Positions 1 through 7,989 of a stretch of 64,000 nucleotides of DNA are shown in pieces; the stretch's first letter is position 1; each line of letters begins with the position of its first letter. This DNA is from Brevibacillus_H ginsengisoli. Lineage in GTDB: Bacteria; Bacillota; Bacilli; Brevibacillales; Brevibacillaceae. The stretch is taken from contig NZ_JBNJQR010000004.1 in the NCBI RefSeq assembly GCF_050113715.1, positions 1-64,000 of the forward strand. Reading direction: 5' to 3'. The translations under genes were made by a program, and so were the position numbers. The notes under the pieces are model-generated. The model was not told the DNA's origin and searched no databases. It saw only the letters and a program-made list of their open reading frames with translations.

Positions 1-87
1 GCTAGGGTCCGAAGACCCTCGCTCGACTTGCATGTATTAGGCACGCCGCCAGCGTTCGTCCTGAGCCAGGATCAAACTCTCCAATAA
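1..87 (-). rRNA. 16S ribosomal RNA, 5' end (partial)
   Basis: Read on the minus strand this is the start of a bacterial 16S rRNA: the universal 27F primer site AGAGTTTGATCCTGGCTCAG is complete, followed by the GACGAACGCTGGCGGCGTGC block and the V1 hairpin with loop GGGTCTTCGGACCC. The gene continues past the left edge, so only about the first 87 bases are here. The exact 5' end is set by RNase processing and is uncertain by a few bases. Confidence 0.97.
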
Positions 88-152
88 AGTTGAGTTGATA
101 CTAAACTTCAAAACATTTTGCTTGGCTAGTGTTTGTTTCACTAAACGTTTAT

Positions 153-172
153 TGTTCAGTTTTCAAAGAGCA
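153..172 (-). promoter_or_regulatory. rrn leader boxA antitermination element
   Basis: The minus strand reads TGCTCTTTGAAAACTGAACA in the 16S leader. TGCTCTTTGAAAA is the boxA-type sequence bound by NusB/NusE in Bacillales rRNA leaders. It lies between promoter P2 and the 16S start, where boxA is expected. Confidence 0.8.
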
Positions 173-190
173 TTTTGTCGAACGCTGTCT

Positions 191-220
191 ATCTTAGCAC
201 GTTCATTCTATCAAAGTCAA
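191..220 (-). promoter_or_regulatory. rRNA operon promoter P2
   Basis: Minus strand -35 TTGACT (215-220) and -10 TAAGAT (191-196) with an 18-bp spacer. It is the promoter nearest to the 16S gene and the second of a tandem pair, as in Bacillus rrn operons. Confidence 0.75.
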
Positions 221-298
221 GCGTTTTTTTACGATAAGTTGTTTATTAATCACTTAACTTTTTTTGTTTCAACCGCTTGTCTCAGCGGCGACTTTAAT

Positions 299-328
299 AA
301 TCTATCACATTAATCTCTCGAGAGTCAA
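299..328 (-). promoter_or_regulatory. rRNA operon promoter P1
   Basis: Minus strand -35 TTGACT (323-328) and -10 TAGATT (299-304), 18-bp spacer, about 108 bp upstream of P2. The tandem spacing is typical of Bacillales rRNA operons. Confidence 0.7.
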
Positions 329-361
329 TAGAAAACTAAAAATAAATTAATTGATTCATAA

Positions 362-393
362 ATAAGGGCTCTCACCTAAATGAGAACCCTTTT
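362..393 (-). terminator. Terminator after the dha operon
   Basis: Minus strand GGGTTCTCA / TGAGAGCCC hairpin (9 bp including one G-U pair, 6-nt loop; 366-389) followed by TTATTT. It separates the dihydroxyacetone operon from the rRNA promoters just downstream. Confidence 0.65.
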
Positions 394-492
394 GCAAGTA
401 ACAAAACCAGACTTTTATCACTTATTCGTTACTTAACCTAATTCTTATCTTGCTTCAATTACTATTCAATGAAGAAAATAAAGCTTAAACCA

Positions 493-756
493 TTACTCTG
501 CGTTCTCGCAAAGGATTTCCTCCAAACTGGACAAGGCTTCCTCGGCATCAGCACCGTCTATCACTACTGTTAGTGCCTCCCCCTGTTTTACGGCAAGACT
601 CATCAATTGGATAATGCTCTTCGCATTAATAATTCTGCTGTTATATTTCACTTCTACCGAACTCTCAAACCCTTTCATCCGCTTGACAATTTCACTCGCT
701 GGACGGGCATGGATTCCGTCTGGACGTTTGACAATCAATTCCTTTTCGATTCTCAT
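493..756 (-). CDS. HPr-family phosphocarrier protein of the dha operon
   Basis: An 87-residue HPr-like protein. HPr passes phosphate from PTS enzyme I to EIIA-type domains through a histidine. The active-site motif GIHARPA is complete (His16, Arg18), and the regulatory serine region NAKSIIQLMSL keeps the serine (about residue 47) that HPr kinase modifies, so unlike Crh it should be able to do both jobs. It is last in the dhaK-dhaL-dhaM operon, 11 bp after dhaM, with a GAGGAG ribosome-binding site 7 bases before the ATG. In E. coli DhaM carries HPr-like and EI-like domains in one chain; here the HPr part is a separate gene, so its likely job is to phosphorylate DhaM. A general ptsH role is less likely because ptsI is not next to it. 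Confidence 0.88.
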   Translation of the reverse strand: MRIEKELIVKRPDGIHARPASEIVKRMKGFESSVEVKYNSRIINAKSIIQLMSLAVKQGEALTVVIDGADAEEALSSLEEILCENAE

Positions 757-767
757 GGGGGACTCCT

Positions 768-1160
768 CTATAAGATTTTCTGAATGGTCTTAGCCTCTTG
801 CGCTGCTTGAAGGACTTCTTCCAATGAGCTTCCACAGCCTGATTCCACGATTGCCGCATAAGCTCCTTCCACTAGTGGAGCATCTGCAATGGCAACCTTA
901 TTTTTGCCCTCCAGCCATTCAATGGCGATTTCAGTATTAATCAAGGCACTGCCTAGATCGAAGAAGATAACAACTCCATGATCCGAATAGACAGATTCGA
1001 TCGCATTTTTGATTTTCTCCGAACTCGTGCCGATCTCACCTTCTTCCGTGCCCCCGGCGATAGCAACCGGAACGTGTGGTTGAACCTGCTTGAGGATTTC
1101 TTGCAGTCCTTGGGTAAGCTCCTTGCTGTGTGAGACGAGTACCAGACCTACGCAGCTCAT
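768..1160 (-). CDS. dhaM: PTS-dependent dihydroxyacetone kinase phosphotransferase subunit DhaM
   Basis: A 130-residue EIIA-mannose-type domain. It accepts phosphate from HPr on a histidine and passes it to the ADP held in DhaL. The N-terminal strand GLVLVSHS holds the phosphorylatable histidine (His11), and the FFDLGSALINTE segment is typical of DhaM. The protein is the short, single-domain form found in Firmicutes, without the HPr and EI-like extensions of the E. coli protein. Its ATG overlaps the dhaL stop codon (ATGA), so the two are translationally coupled. Confidence 0.93.
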   Translation of the reverse strand: MSCVGLVLVSHSKELTQGLQEILKQVQPHVPVAIAGGTEEGEIGTSSEKIKNAIESVYSDHGVVIFFDLGSALINTEIAIEWLEGKNKVAIADAPLVEGAYAAIVESGCGSSLEEVLQAAQEAKTIQKIL

Positions 1161-1789
1161 GGTTTTACCTCTCCTTTCTCAAGTGTCATGCATAACGTTG
1201 CGAATAAATAGTAGGAAGACACGGACCCAGGATCCAGATGCCCGATTGAACGACTGCCGAGAAAGGAAGCACGCCCCTTTTTGGCTTCCAGCGATTTCGT
1301 TTTTTCCATTTGCTCGTGAGACAATTCCTTTACGTGATCCCAGAGGGTTTCGTTTCCTTGCTCTGCGATATAGGATACGACCGGCTCCCATACATCAAGC
1401 ATGGTTTTTTCGCCGATTTGCGCTTTTCCTCTTAACTTGATACCGCCTACAGCCTCCTGCAGCGCTTGTGAAAAATCCTCAATCGTCATTTCCTGCTTCC
1501 CTTTCAGCGACCCGGCCGCTTTAATGAAAGCTGTGCCGAAGAGCGGTCCAGAAGCTCCCCCCACTTTGGAAAGCAAGGTCATTCCGACATCCTGGAATAC
1601 CGCTCCGATATCCTGATAGCTTGTCGCTGACATTTTTTTCAGCACTTCCGCAAATCCCCGAGACATATTGACTCCATGATCACCATCGCCAATTGCCTGA
1701 TCCAATTGCGTCAAGTATTCTTTATTCTCTTGAATCAAATCATTTGCACGACGAATCCACTCCACTACATCTTCCAACCGAATGGTCAC
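1157..1789 (-). CDS. dhaL: Dihydroxyacetone kinase ADP-binding subunit DhaL
   Basis: A 210-residue subunit that keeps a bound ADP as coenzyme, is rephosphorylated by DhaM and phosphorylates dihydroxyacetone held on DhaK. The motif AIGDGDHGVNMSRGF contains the Asp residues that bind the Mg-nucleotide, and GGASGPLFGTAFIKAA is the second family signature. I chose the GTG at 1789 (VTIRLEDVV): AAGGAGG lies 8 bases upstream and the length fits the family; an in-frame start 21 codons further up would run into the dhaK end region without a good ribosome-binding site. Confidence 0.93.
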   Translation of the reverse strand: MTIRLEDVVEWIRRANDLIQENKEYLTQLDQAIGDGDHGVNMSRGFAEVLKKMSATSYQDIGAVFQDVGMTLLSKVGGASGPLFGTAFIKAAGSLKGKQEMTIEDFSQALQEAVGGIKLRGKAQIGEKTMLDVWEPVVSYIAEQGNETLWDHVKELSHEQMEKTKSLEAKKGRASFLGSRSIGHLDPGSVSSYYLFATLCMTLEKGEVKP

Positions 1790-1802
1790 CCGAAACTCCT
1801 CC

Positions 1803-2801
1803 TTATCCTCTTTTCCAGCCCAATGTTTCAGCAGGAGCATCCAGCAATTCAATCAATTGATCGTCCAATTTCAACAGAGAAACGGAACATCCTGCCATCT
1901 CCAGCGATGTCATGTATTCGCCTACAAAGGTCTCATGGACAGAAATATCCAGATCCCGCAACATTTCAGAAACCTTCTTGTTCAAAATGTACAGCTCCAT
2001 CAGTGGAGTAGAGCCAAGACCGTTAATCATTACGGCAACTCGATCCCCCGATGCCAGCTTCATATCTTCCAATATGTTATTTACCAATATTTCTGCCACT
2101 TCATCGGCCGTTGCGATATCGGTTTGGCGAATACCAGGCTCCCCGTGAATTCCCATACCAATTTCCATCCGGTTTTCCCCGATTTCAAACCCCGGCTTCC
2201 CGACGGCTGGAATGGTGCAAGAGCTGAGGGACATTCCCATGCTTCGCACATTATCAATTACTTTTTCTGCAGTCTGTTTGACCTCTTCCAGCGACGCTCC
2301 CTTTTCGGCAAGCGCCCCGGCAATCTTATGAACGAATACAGTTCCGGCGATTCCTCGTCTTCCGGTTGTATAGGTGCTGTTTTCTACTGCCACATCATCG
2401 TTTACAACGACTTTCGCTACCTTGATTTCTTCCATTTCTGCCAACTCAGCAGCCATCTCAAAGTTCATGATGTCACCGGAGTAGTTTTTGATGATCAGGA
2501 GGACCCCTTCACCGCTGTCGACCGCTTTAATTCCCTCCAGAATCTGATCAGGAGTTGGAGAAGTAAATACTTCGCCAGCAACTGCTCCATCCAGCATTCC
2601 TTTTCCAACGAAACCGGCATGAGCAGGTTCATGACCGCTTCCGCCTCCACTAACCAAAGCCACTTTCCCCTTCACAGGTGCATCGGCACGAACCAGCACA
2701 GTGGTGTCAGGCACGTTTTTGAGCAATTTGGGATGGGCTTGTACCATGCCGTCAAGCATGTCTCGCACAACCATATCAGGACGATTGATTAATTTTTTCA
2801 T
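1803..2801 (-). CDS. dhaK: Dihydroxyacetone kinase substrate-binding subunit DhaK
   Basis: A 332-residue subunit that binds dihydroxyacetone covalently through a histidine hemiaminal. Recognisable signatures are SGGGSGHEPAHAGFVGKGMLD near the N-terminus, LLIIKNYSGDIMNF, and GIHGEPG, which carries the substrate-binding histidine. The ATG at 2801 (MKKLINRPDM) follows a GGAGG site at 8 bases and gives the usual family length. First gene of the dhaK-dhaL-dhaM-HPr operon; the product dihydroxyacetone phosphate enters glycolysis. Confidence 0.95.
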   Translation of the reverse strand: MKKLINRPDMVVRDMLDGMVQAHPKLLKNVPDTTVLVRADAPVKGKVALVSGGGSGHEPAHAGFVGKGMLDGAVAGEVFTSPTPDQILEGIKAVDSGEGVLLIIKNYSGDIMNFEMAAELAEMEEIKVAKVVVNDDVAVENSTYTTGRRGIAGTVFVHKIAGALAEKGASLEEVKQTAEKVIDNVRSMGMSLSSCTIPAVGKPGFEIGENRMEIGMGIHGEPGIRQTDIATADEVAEILVNNILEDMKLASGDRVAVMINGLGSTPLMELYILNKKVSEMLRDLDISVHETFVGEYMTSLEMAGCSVSLLKLDDQLIELLDAPAETLGWKRG

Positions 2802-2849
2802 TGGGAAAGCCTCCTCAACCAAATGTATTCGCTTACATGATTATGTAGG

Positions 2850-2866
2850 AGCAAGTTCCATGCCAA
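2850..2866 (-). promoter_or_regulatory. Sigma-54 promoter of the dha operon
   Basis: The minus strand reads TTGGCATGGAACTTGCT, a near-perfect match to the RpoN consensus TGGCACG-N4-TTGCW, with invariant GG and GC dinucleotides at the right spacing. It lies 49 bp before the dhaK ATG, and the gene just upstream encodes a sigma-54 activator. Transcription should start near 2839. Confidence 0.85.
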
Positions 2867-2928
2867 TTTCAATTCCGCCTATTTATCAGCTTTTCGGCTC
2901 GTAACGCATGTCAGTTGGGTAAAAAATA

Positions 2929-4980
2929 TCAATTACCTTGATACTTTTTACCAACGAAGGATTCAAGGCCGTATTTCCTCACTTTGCTGGCGACCGTCTT
3001 ATGGGTTAATCCTAACGCTTTTCCTACCATATTAAAGCTGGGGTAATATTGAATCGCGTGTTTGATGACCTCTTTTTCATACTCCTCCATCGACAGAACT
3101 TCTCCTTCTCGCAAAAGCTGCTTGGACTCGATTCCCGTTGAACCGCCAGAAACCGATGAATTCCTGATATATTCAGGTAAGTCGTGAAGGAACAGAGTCT
3201 CCCCTTCGCTAAGGTTGATCACTCGTTCCATCATATTTTGGAACTCTCGAATATTTCCGGGCCAGCGATATTCCATTAACACATCCATGAATCCGTTTTC
3301 AAAGTGCTTGATATTTTTTCCCATGCGTTGGTTGAACTGGACCCGAAAATAATCAAACAGAACGGGAATATCCGCCTTACGCTTGCGAAGAGGAGGAAGA
3401 TGCACCGGAATGACATTGAGCCGATAGAACAAATCTTCTCGAAAACGCCCGTCCTCGACCATTTTTTTCAGATCCTGATGAGTTGCCGCTACGACTCGGA
3501 CATCGAGCCTGATGGTATCACTGCCGCCAATCCTCTCCAGTTCCTTCTCCTGCAGGACACGCAATATTTTGGCTTGCAAATCGAAACTTAGGTCCCCAAT
3601 CTCATCTAAAAAAACCGTTCCTGTATGGGCCAGCTCAAATTTTCCCCTGCGCAGCTGATTAGCGCCGGTAAACGCTCCCTTCTCATGGCCAAACAACTCA
3701 CTTTCCATCAAGCTGGCTGGGATTGCGGCACAATTGACCCTGATAAACGGTCTGCCTTTCCTGCCACTGGCTTCATGGATCGCTTTGGCTACAAGCTCTT
3801 TTCCCGTCCCGCTTTCTCCCGTAATTAAAACAGTTGAACCGGTGTTGGCTACCTTATTCGCCATCAATAAGCTGTCCATCAACGCTTCGCTATTCCCGAT
3901 AATCGGAGAAAAAGCTTCATTGAGAACCTCATGCTTGGACAACTCCCGCTCCAAATATCTCGTGCGTTCTTCGGCAATTTCTAACTGCTGCAACAGCGAC
4001 TTTACCTCGTTCAAGGGGCTCATCGCTAAAACGGTTCCGCAGAACTCTCCTTCGATGATGATCGGATTCAACTTGGCGATATACGGATATCCTTTCTCGA
4101 AACGGATCAATTCGCTTACCATTTGGCCCGACTTCCGGACCTTCTCCCAAATCTCTCTGCCTACCAGTGATGACACCGAATTCTTTTTAGGTAACTGGTT
4201 TAGCAAATGGTCCATTTTGGGATTCACATAGAGAATGCGGCCATTCTTGTCAGACTGGGCGATCAGATCTTCCACGGAATGAAGAACAAGATCAAGCTGC
4301 TCTTTCAGAGACTTCACTTCTTTTAATTCCCTGCTGAGCTCTTCATTAAGGGAAATGTCCTGAAACAAGGCCACCGCTCCGACTATTTTGTGATCGTAGA
4401 TAATTGGAGAACGACTGGTCAGAATCATGCGGCTTCCAATTTTTTGTCGTCGCGCAATTTCGCTTTCTCCGCTTTCCAGCACTTGGTGCAGCCTGGAATG
4501 AGGGATCACCAAATCCGCCCGTTTATTCAACAATTGATCATCGGCAAGTTCTAATAGCATCATCGCTTCTTCATTTGCGTACGTAATGATGTTCTCTTTA
4601 TTGACGACCACAATGCCATTCGGAAGGCTGGATAAGACCGCCTCAACAGCGACTGAGTTCTCCATCAAAAGCCAATCGGTCTGGGATTGGTGCGGAGTTT
4701 CGTTAGGATCACCATTTTCAATAAACTGTTTGATTTCCGCTAGAACACCAGGTTCCACATCCTCCTCAAATCTTAGCGTGATTTTCTCGCCTTTTTGTAT
4801 CTTCAAGGAGACAAGGATGAGCAGGCTGGTTATCGGAATTTTTTTGTCATGAAAATCGACGTAAATCTTTTTCAACATCTCGGTATTCTGAATTAACGAT
4901 TGCAACTTGGCGATGAGCGCTGCAGCTAATCGGACATGTAATCCATTTGTTTTGTTGATGGTCACTTCTAATTTCTGCAT
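2929..4980 (-). CDS. Sigma-54-dependent activator with N-terminal HPr-like domain (probable dha regulator)
   Basis: A 683-residue enhancer-binding protein. Order of parts: HPr-like domain (about 1-86) with NGLHVRLAA, keeping the histidine and arginine of the HPr active site at positions 15 and 17; PAS domain (about 108-205); a second PAS-like domain after a coiled coil (about 226-320); AAA+ domain (about 360-595) with Walker A GESGTGKE, the sigma-54 contact loop GAFTGA and Walker B VFLDEIGD; and a C-terminal helix-turn-helix near 648-672 whose ALGLTHKTVASKVRKYGL resembles the TyrR type. It sits upstream of dhaK in the same direction, next to a sigma-54 promoter. Inference: it activates dhaKLM and senses the PTS or DhaM phosphorylation state through His15, a role filled in E. 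coli by DhaR with different sensor domains. AAGGAGGGG precedes the ATG. Confidence 0.88.
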   Translation of the reverse strand: MQKLEVTINKTNGLHVRLAAALIAKLQSLIQNTEMLKKIYVDFHDKKIPITSLLILVSLKIQKGEKITLRFEEDVEPGVLAEIKQFIENGDPNETPHQSQTDWLLMENSVAVEAVLSSLPNGIVVVNKENIITYANEEAMMLLELADDQLLNKRADLVIPHSRLHQVLESGESEIARRQKIGSRMILTSRSPIIYDHKIVGAVALFQDISLNEELSRELKEVKSLKEQLDLVLHSVEDLIAQSDKNGRILYVNPKMDHLLNQLPKKNSVSSLVGREIWEKVRKSGQMVSELIRFEKGYPYIAKLNPIIIEGEFCGTVLAMSPLNEVKSLLQQLEIAEERTRYLERELSKHEVLNEAFSPIIGNSEALMDSLLMANKVANTGSTVLITGESGTGKELVAKAIHEASGRKGRPFIRVNCAAIPASLMESELFGHEKGAFTGANQLRRGKFELAHTGTVFLDEIGDLSFDLQAKILRVLQEKELERIGGSDTIRLDVRVVAATHQDLKKMVEDGRFREDLFYRLNVIPVHLPPLRKRKADIPVLFDYFRVQFNQRMGKNIKHFENGFMDVLMEYRWPGNIREFQNMMERVINLSEGETLFLHDLPEYIRNSSVSGGSTGIESKQLLREGEVLSMEEYEKEVIKHAIQYYPSFNMVGKALGLTHKTVASKVRKYGLESFVGKKYQGN

Positions 4981-5148
4981 GGTTCCCCTCCTTGATCTGG
5001 CAAACTCTTAATACCCCTAACGTTGGAGGAAAAAGAAGCAATCCGCCCTAACCATTCTATTATGCAAGATTCATGCTATTCCCCAAAACAGCGATTCGCA
5101 CATCAGTTCTTACAATTTTGTGAGGCTCACAGTTGAAAATAGTAGACA

Positions 5149-5172
5149 ACAAAAAAGAGCGGTTATCCGCTC
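5149..5172 (-). terminator. Terminator of the histidine operon
   Basis: Minus strand GAGCGG-ATAA-CCGCTC hairpin (5157-5172) followed by TTTTTT. It lies 44 bp after the hisIE stop codon. Confidence 0.85.
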
Positions 5173-5215
5173 CATGAAATCACACGATCATTCAGCTTGT
5201 TCTTCTGTATTTAAT

Positions 5216-5878
5216 TTATCTTCTTTTTTGCAGCTCGGCTAAAACATGGTCGAATGGAAGCTTCTGTTCCCGCAATAGAACAAGCAAATGATAGAGCAGG
5301 TCAGCCGCTTCATAGCGGAGCTCCTCATGACTTCTATTCTTGGCGGCAATAATGACTTCCGCGGCCTCTTCGCCTACTTTTTTGAGAATCTTATCAATTC
5401 CTTTATCAAACAAGTAGGTGGTATAGGAGCCTTCTGGCATTTCCGCTTCTCGCTTGGCAATTAATGATTCGAGATCACTTAAGATAGCAAATCGATTGGA
5501 TGGATCCACTTGGTGAGAAGAATCCTCAACGGCAGAAGATTCCGTTTCTAGACCAAATTCTTTCGTAAAACAAGAATACGTTCCGTTATGGCAAGCAGGA
5601 CCCGCCGGAATGACTTGTACAACCAAAGCGTCGCCATCACAGTCGTATTGGATGGATTTGACCCGCTGTATATTGCCAGAGGTTGCTCCTTTATGCCACA
5701 GTTCCTGGCGAGATCGACTCCAGAACCAGGTTTCTTCTGTCTCTATCGTTTTCTCCAGCGATTCCTTGTTCATATAAGCGAGAGTCAGCACTTCTTTACT
5801 AGCCCAATCCTGCACAATAGCCGGAATCAGACCATTCTTTGAAAATTTGAGATCATCCCACGGAATCAAGTTTTTCAT
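5216..5878 (-). CDS. hisI: Bifunctional phosphoribosyl-AMP cyclohydrolase / phosphoribosyl-ATP pyrophosphatase
   Basis: A 220-residue HisIE fusion for histidine steps 2 and 3. The N-terminal cyclohydrolase half (about 1-110) has the metal-binding YDCDGDALVVQV and the cysteines of GPACHNGTYSCF. The C-terminal pyrophosphatase half (about 120-220) has KKVGEEAAEVIIAAKN and ELRYEAADLLYHLLVLL. It overlaps the hisF stop codon by 4 bp and is the last gene of the operon. Confidence 0.96.
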   Translation of the reverse strand: MKNLIPWDDLKFSKNGLIPAIVQDWASKEVLTLAYMNKESLEKTIETEETWFWSRSRQELWHKGATSGNIQRVKSIQYDCDGDALVVQVIPAGPACHNGTYSCFTKEFGLETESSAVEDSSHQVDPSNRFAILSDLESLIAKREAEMPEGSYTTYLFDKGIDKILKKVGEEAAEVIIAAKNRSHEELRYEAADLLYHLLVLLREQKLPFDHVLAELQKRR

Positions 5879-6633
5879 GGCCGAACCAGCACTCCCTCTT
5901 GAATTAAGAACTTTTTAACCGACTGAATGGATGTTTCATCATAATGAAAAATAGAAGCTGCCAAAGCGGCATCCGCTTTTCCTTCTGTCAGAACCTCGGC
6001 AAAATGCTCCGCAGCTCCCGCCCCGCCGGATGCGATAACAGGAATTCTGACCGCTTCCGAGACAAGACGAGTAAGCTCGATTCCAAAGCCTTTTTTCTCT
6101 CCATCGTCATCCATACTGGTAAGCAGCAACTCTCCCGCTCCCAACGCTTCCGCTTCACGGGCCCATTCGATCACGTCCCGTCCTGTTGCGTTTCGTCCGC
6201 CGTGGGTATACACTTCCCATTGCCCCTCAGCAACTCTTCTCGCATCAATAGCAACTACGATACACTGGGAGCCAAACACAGTTGCTCCTTCACGAATCAA
6301 TTCTGGACGAAGGACTGCAGCAGTGTTCAGAGAGATTTTATCAGCGCCTGCTCTTAAGATTCGCTTCATATCCTCCACACTGTTGATCCCGCCGCCAACG
6401 GTAAACGGAATCGTAATATTGGCCGCCGTACGTTCTATGACATCAACCATCGTTTGTCGACCTTCATGAGAGGCCGAGATATCGAGAAAAACGAGTTCAT
6501 CCGCACCCTCCTGGCTGTACTTGGTCGCTAGTTCTACCGGATCGCCGGCGTCGCGCAAGCCAAGAAATTGCACACCCTTTACAACCCGACCTTCTTTGAC
6601 GTCCAAGCAGGGGATAATTCTTTTGGTGAGCAT
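5875..6633 (-). CDS. hisF: Imidazole glycerol phosphate synthase cyclase subunit HisF
   Basis: A 252-residue TIM barrel that joins PRFAR with ammonia from HisH to give imidazole glycerol phosphate and AICAR. Catalytic aspartates sit in IPCLDVKEGRVVKG (near residue 11) and IVVAIDARR (near 130); phosphate-binding motifs VGGGINS and ASGGAGAAEH are present. It starts 1 bp after the hisA stop and ends overlapping hisI. Confidence 0.97.
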   Translation of the reverse strand: MLTKRIIPCLDVKEGRVVKGVQFLGLRDAGDPVELATKYSQEGADELVFLDISASHEGRQTMVDVIERTAANITIPFTVGGGINSVEDMKRILRAGADKISLNTAAVLRPELIREGATVFGSQCIVVAIDARRVAEGQWEVYTHGGRNATGRDVIEWAREAEALGAGELLLTSMDDDGEKKGFGIELTRLVSEAVRIPVIASGGAGAAEHFAEVLTEGKADAALAASIFHYDETSIQSVKKFLIQEGVLVRP

Positions 6634-6634
6634 C

Positions 6635-7372
6635 TTATAGAACCTCCTCGACTTGCTTCAAGCTGGCTGCTAGATCAACCGCACCTGTATACAGCGCTTT
6701 CCCGACGATCGCTCCGCCGATTCCCTCGGAAGCGTAACGAGCAAGCGCGAGCAAATCATCCCCGACGCTGACACCACCTGAGGCAATTACCTGCTTGCCG
6801 GTTGCTCGGGCCAAGCCAACAATTTCGTCTACATTCGGTCCAGTCAACGTTCCATCTCTTGAGATATCTGTATAGATGAAGGTTTGGGCACCTAATTCCA
6901 CTAATTCATTCGCCAGATCAACCGCCTGCACGTCTGTTGTCGTCAGCCATCCTCGAGTCGCAACATAGCCTCCGCGACAATCCAGCCCGATCGCTACTCT
7001 TTCTCCATATCGACTAAGAATCCGCTCGGTAAACGCTCGGTCTTCAATCGCCGCCGTTCCAAGGATGACGCGTTGCACACCACCGTCCAAATAAGCGACC
7101 ACATCCGCCTCTGTACGAATTCCGCCCCCGATCTGTACGGGAACATTCACTTCACGAGCAATAGCCCGAATCAGCTCACCATTCACGGGCTTTCCTTCTT
7201 TGGCGCCATCCAGATCGACAAGGTGCAGCCAAGTCGCCCCTTTCAGTACCCATTCTTTTGCTATATCAACAGGTGAATCGCCGTACACGGTCTCCTGAGC
7301 GTAATCACCCTGAAAAAGGCGCACGCATTTACCACCACGAATGTCTATTGCCGGATAAATGGTAAAGCTCAT
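6635..7372 (-). CDS. hisA: Phosphoribosylformimino-AICAR-P isomerase HisA
   Basis: A 245-residue TIM barrel paralogous to HisF that performs the Amadori isomerisation of ProFAR to PRFAR. The motif PAIDIRGGKCVRL has the first catalytic Asp, YTDISRDGTLTGPN the second, and IQIGGGIR and IASGGVS bind phosphate. Its ATG overlaps the hisH stop (ATGA). Confidence 0.97.
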   Translation of the reverse strand: MSFTIYPAIDIRGGKCVRLFQGDYAQETVYGDSPVDIAKEWVLKGATWLHLVDLDGAKEGKPVNGELIRAIAREVNVPVQIGGGIRTEADVVAYLDGGVQRVILGTAAIEDRAFTERILSRYGERVAIGLDCRGGYVATRGWLTTTDVQAVDLANELVELGAQTFIYTDISRDGTLTGPNVDEIVGLARATGKQVIASGGVSVGDDLLALARYASEGIGGAIVGKALYTGAVDLAASLKQVEEVL

Positions 7373-7989
7373 TGGATTCCCCCCTCACATTGTTTGGCGA
7401 AATTCTGCAGCAGGCGCATTCCCGTATCCCCGCTTTTCTCCGGGTGGAATTGCATGCCGTAGATTTGGTCTCGTCCTACGATTGCTGTGACGTTGCCATA
7501 GTAATCGGTTGTCGCTAATAAATCAGTGGCATTCTTTACACGTACATGAAAGGAGTGGACAAAATAAACATAATCTTCCGTCGAAACACCTTCCAAGAGT
7601 GCGTGAGATGGCGCAGCAAGCTTCAATTGATTCCAGCCCATATGCGGGATTTTGTAATCTCCCTGAAAGCGAATCACTTCACCAGGCAGTAAATCCAGTC
7701 CTTGGTGACTACCATGTTCTTCACTTCGACTAAACAATAGCTGCATTCCTAAACAGATGCCGAGGATCGGTCGACCACTCGCTACATAGGTACGAATGCC
7801 TTCATCCAGCCCACGTTCACGAATGTTCGTCATAGCATCCCCGAAAGCTCCGACACCTGGCAGGATCAGCCCTTTGTATGTCTGCAATTGTTCCGGCACG
7901 GAAACAAATTCATAGGAATATCCCAGTCGTTCCAGGGCTTTTCCCAGGCTGTACAGGTTGCCCATGCCATAATCGATGACCCCAATCAT
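7369..7989 (-). CDS. hisH: Imidazole glycerol phosphate synthase amidotransferase subunit HisH
   Basis: A 206-residue class I glutamine amidotransferase that supplies ammonia to HisF. The nucleophile lies in GICLGMQLLF and the His-Glu pair in MQFHPEKSG, so the triad is complete. The ATG follows the hisB stop with no gap. Confidence 0.97.
   Translation of the reverse strand: MIGVIDYGMGNLYSLGKALERLGYSYEFVSVPEQLQTYKGLILPGVGAFGDAMTNIRERGLDEGIRTYVASGRPILGICLGMQLLFSRSEEHGSHQGLDLLPGEVIRFQGDYKIPHMGWNQLKLAAPSHALLEGVSTEDYVYFVHSFHVRVKNATDLLATTDYYGNVTAIVGRDQIYGMQFHPEKSGDTGMRLLQNFAKQCEGGIQ

Noticed and set aside
1782..2792. Long plus-strand open frame (336 codons) antisense to dhaK
   Set aside because: It lies wholly opposite a clear dhaK/dhaL pair with complete motifs, has no ribosome-binding site and its translation is rich in His, Ser and Cys as typical of antisense frames.
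2866..2928. Enhancer sites for the sigma-54 activator
   Set aside because: Short inverted repeats such as AGCCGAAAAGCT exist upstream of the promoter, but none is long or repeated enough to call.
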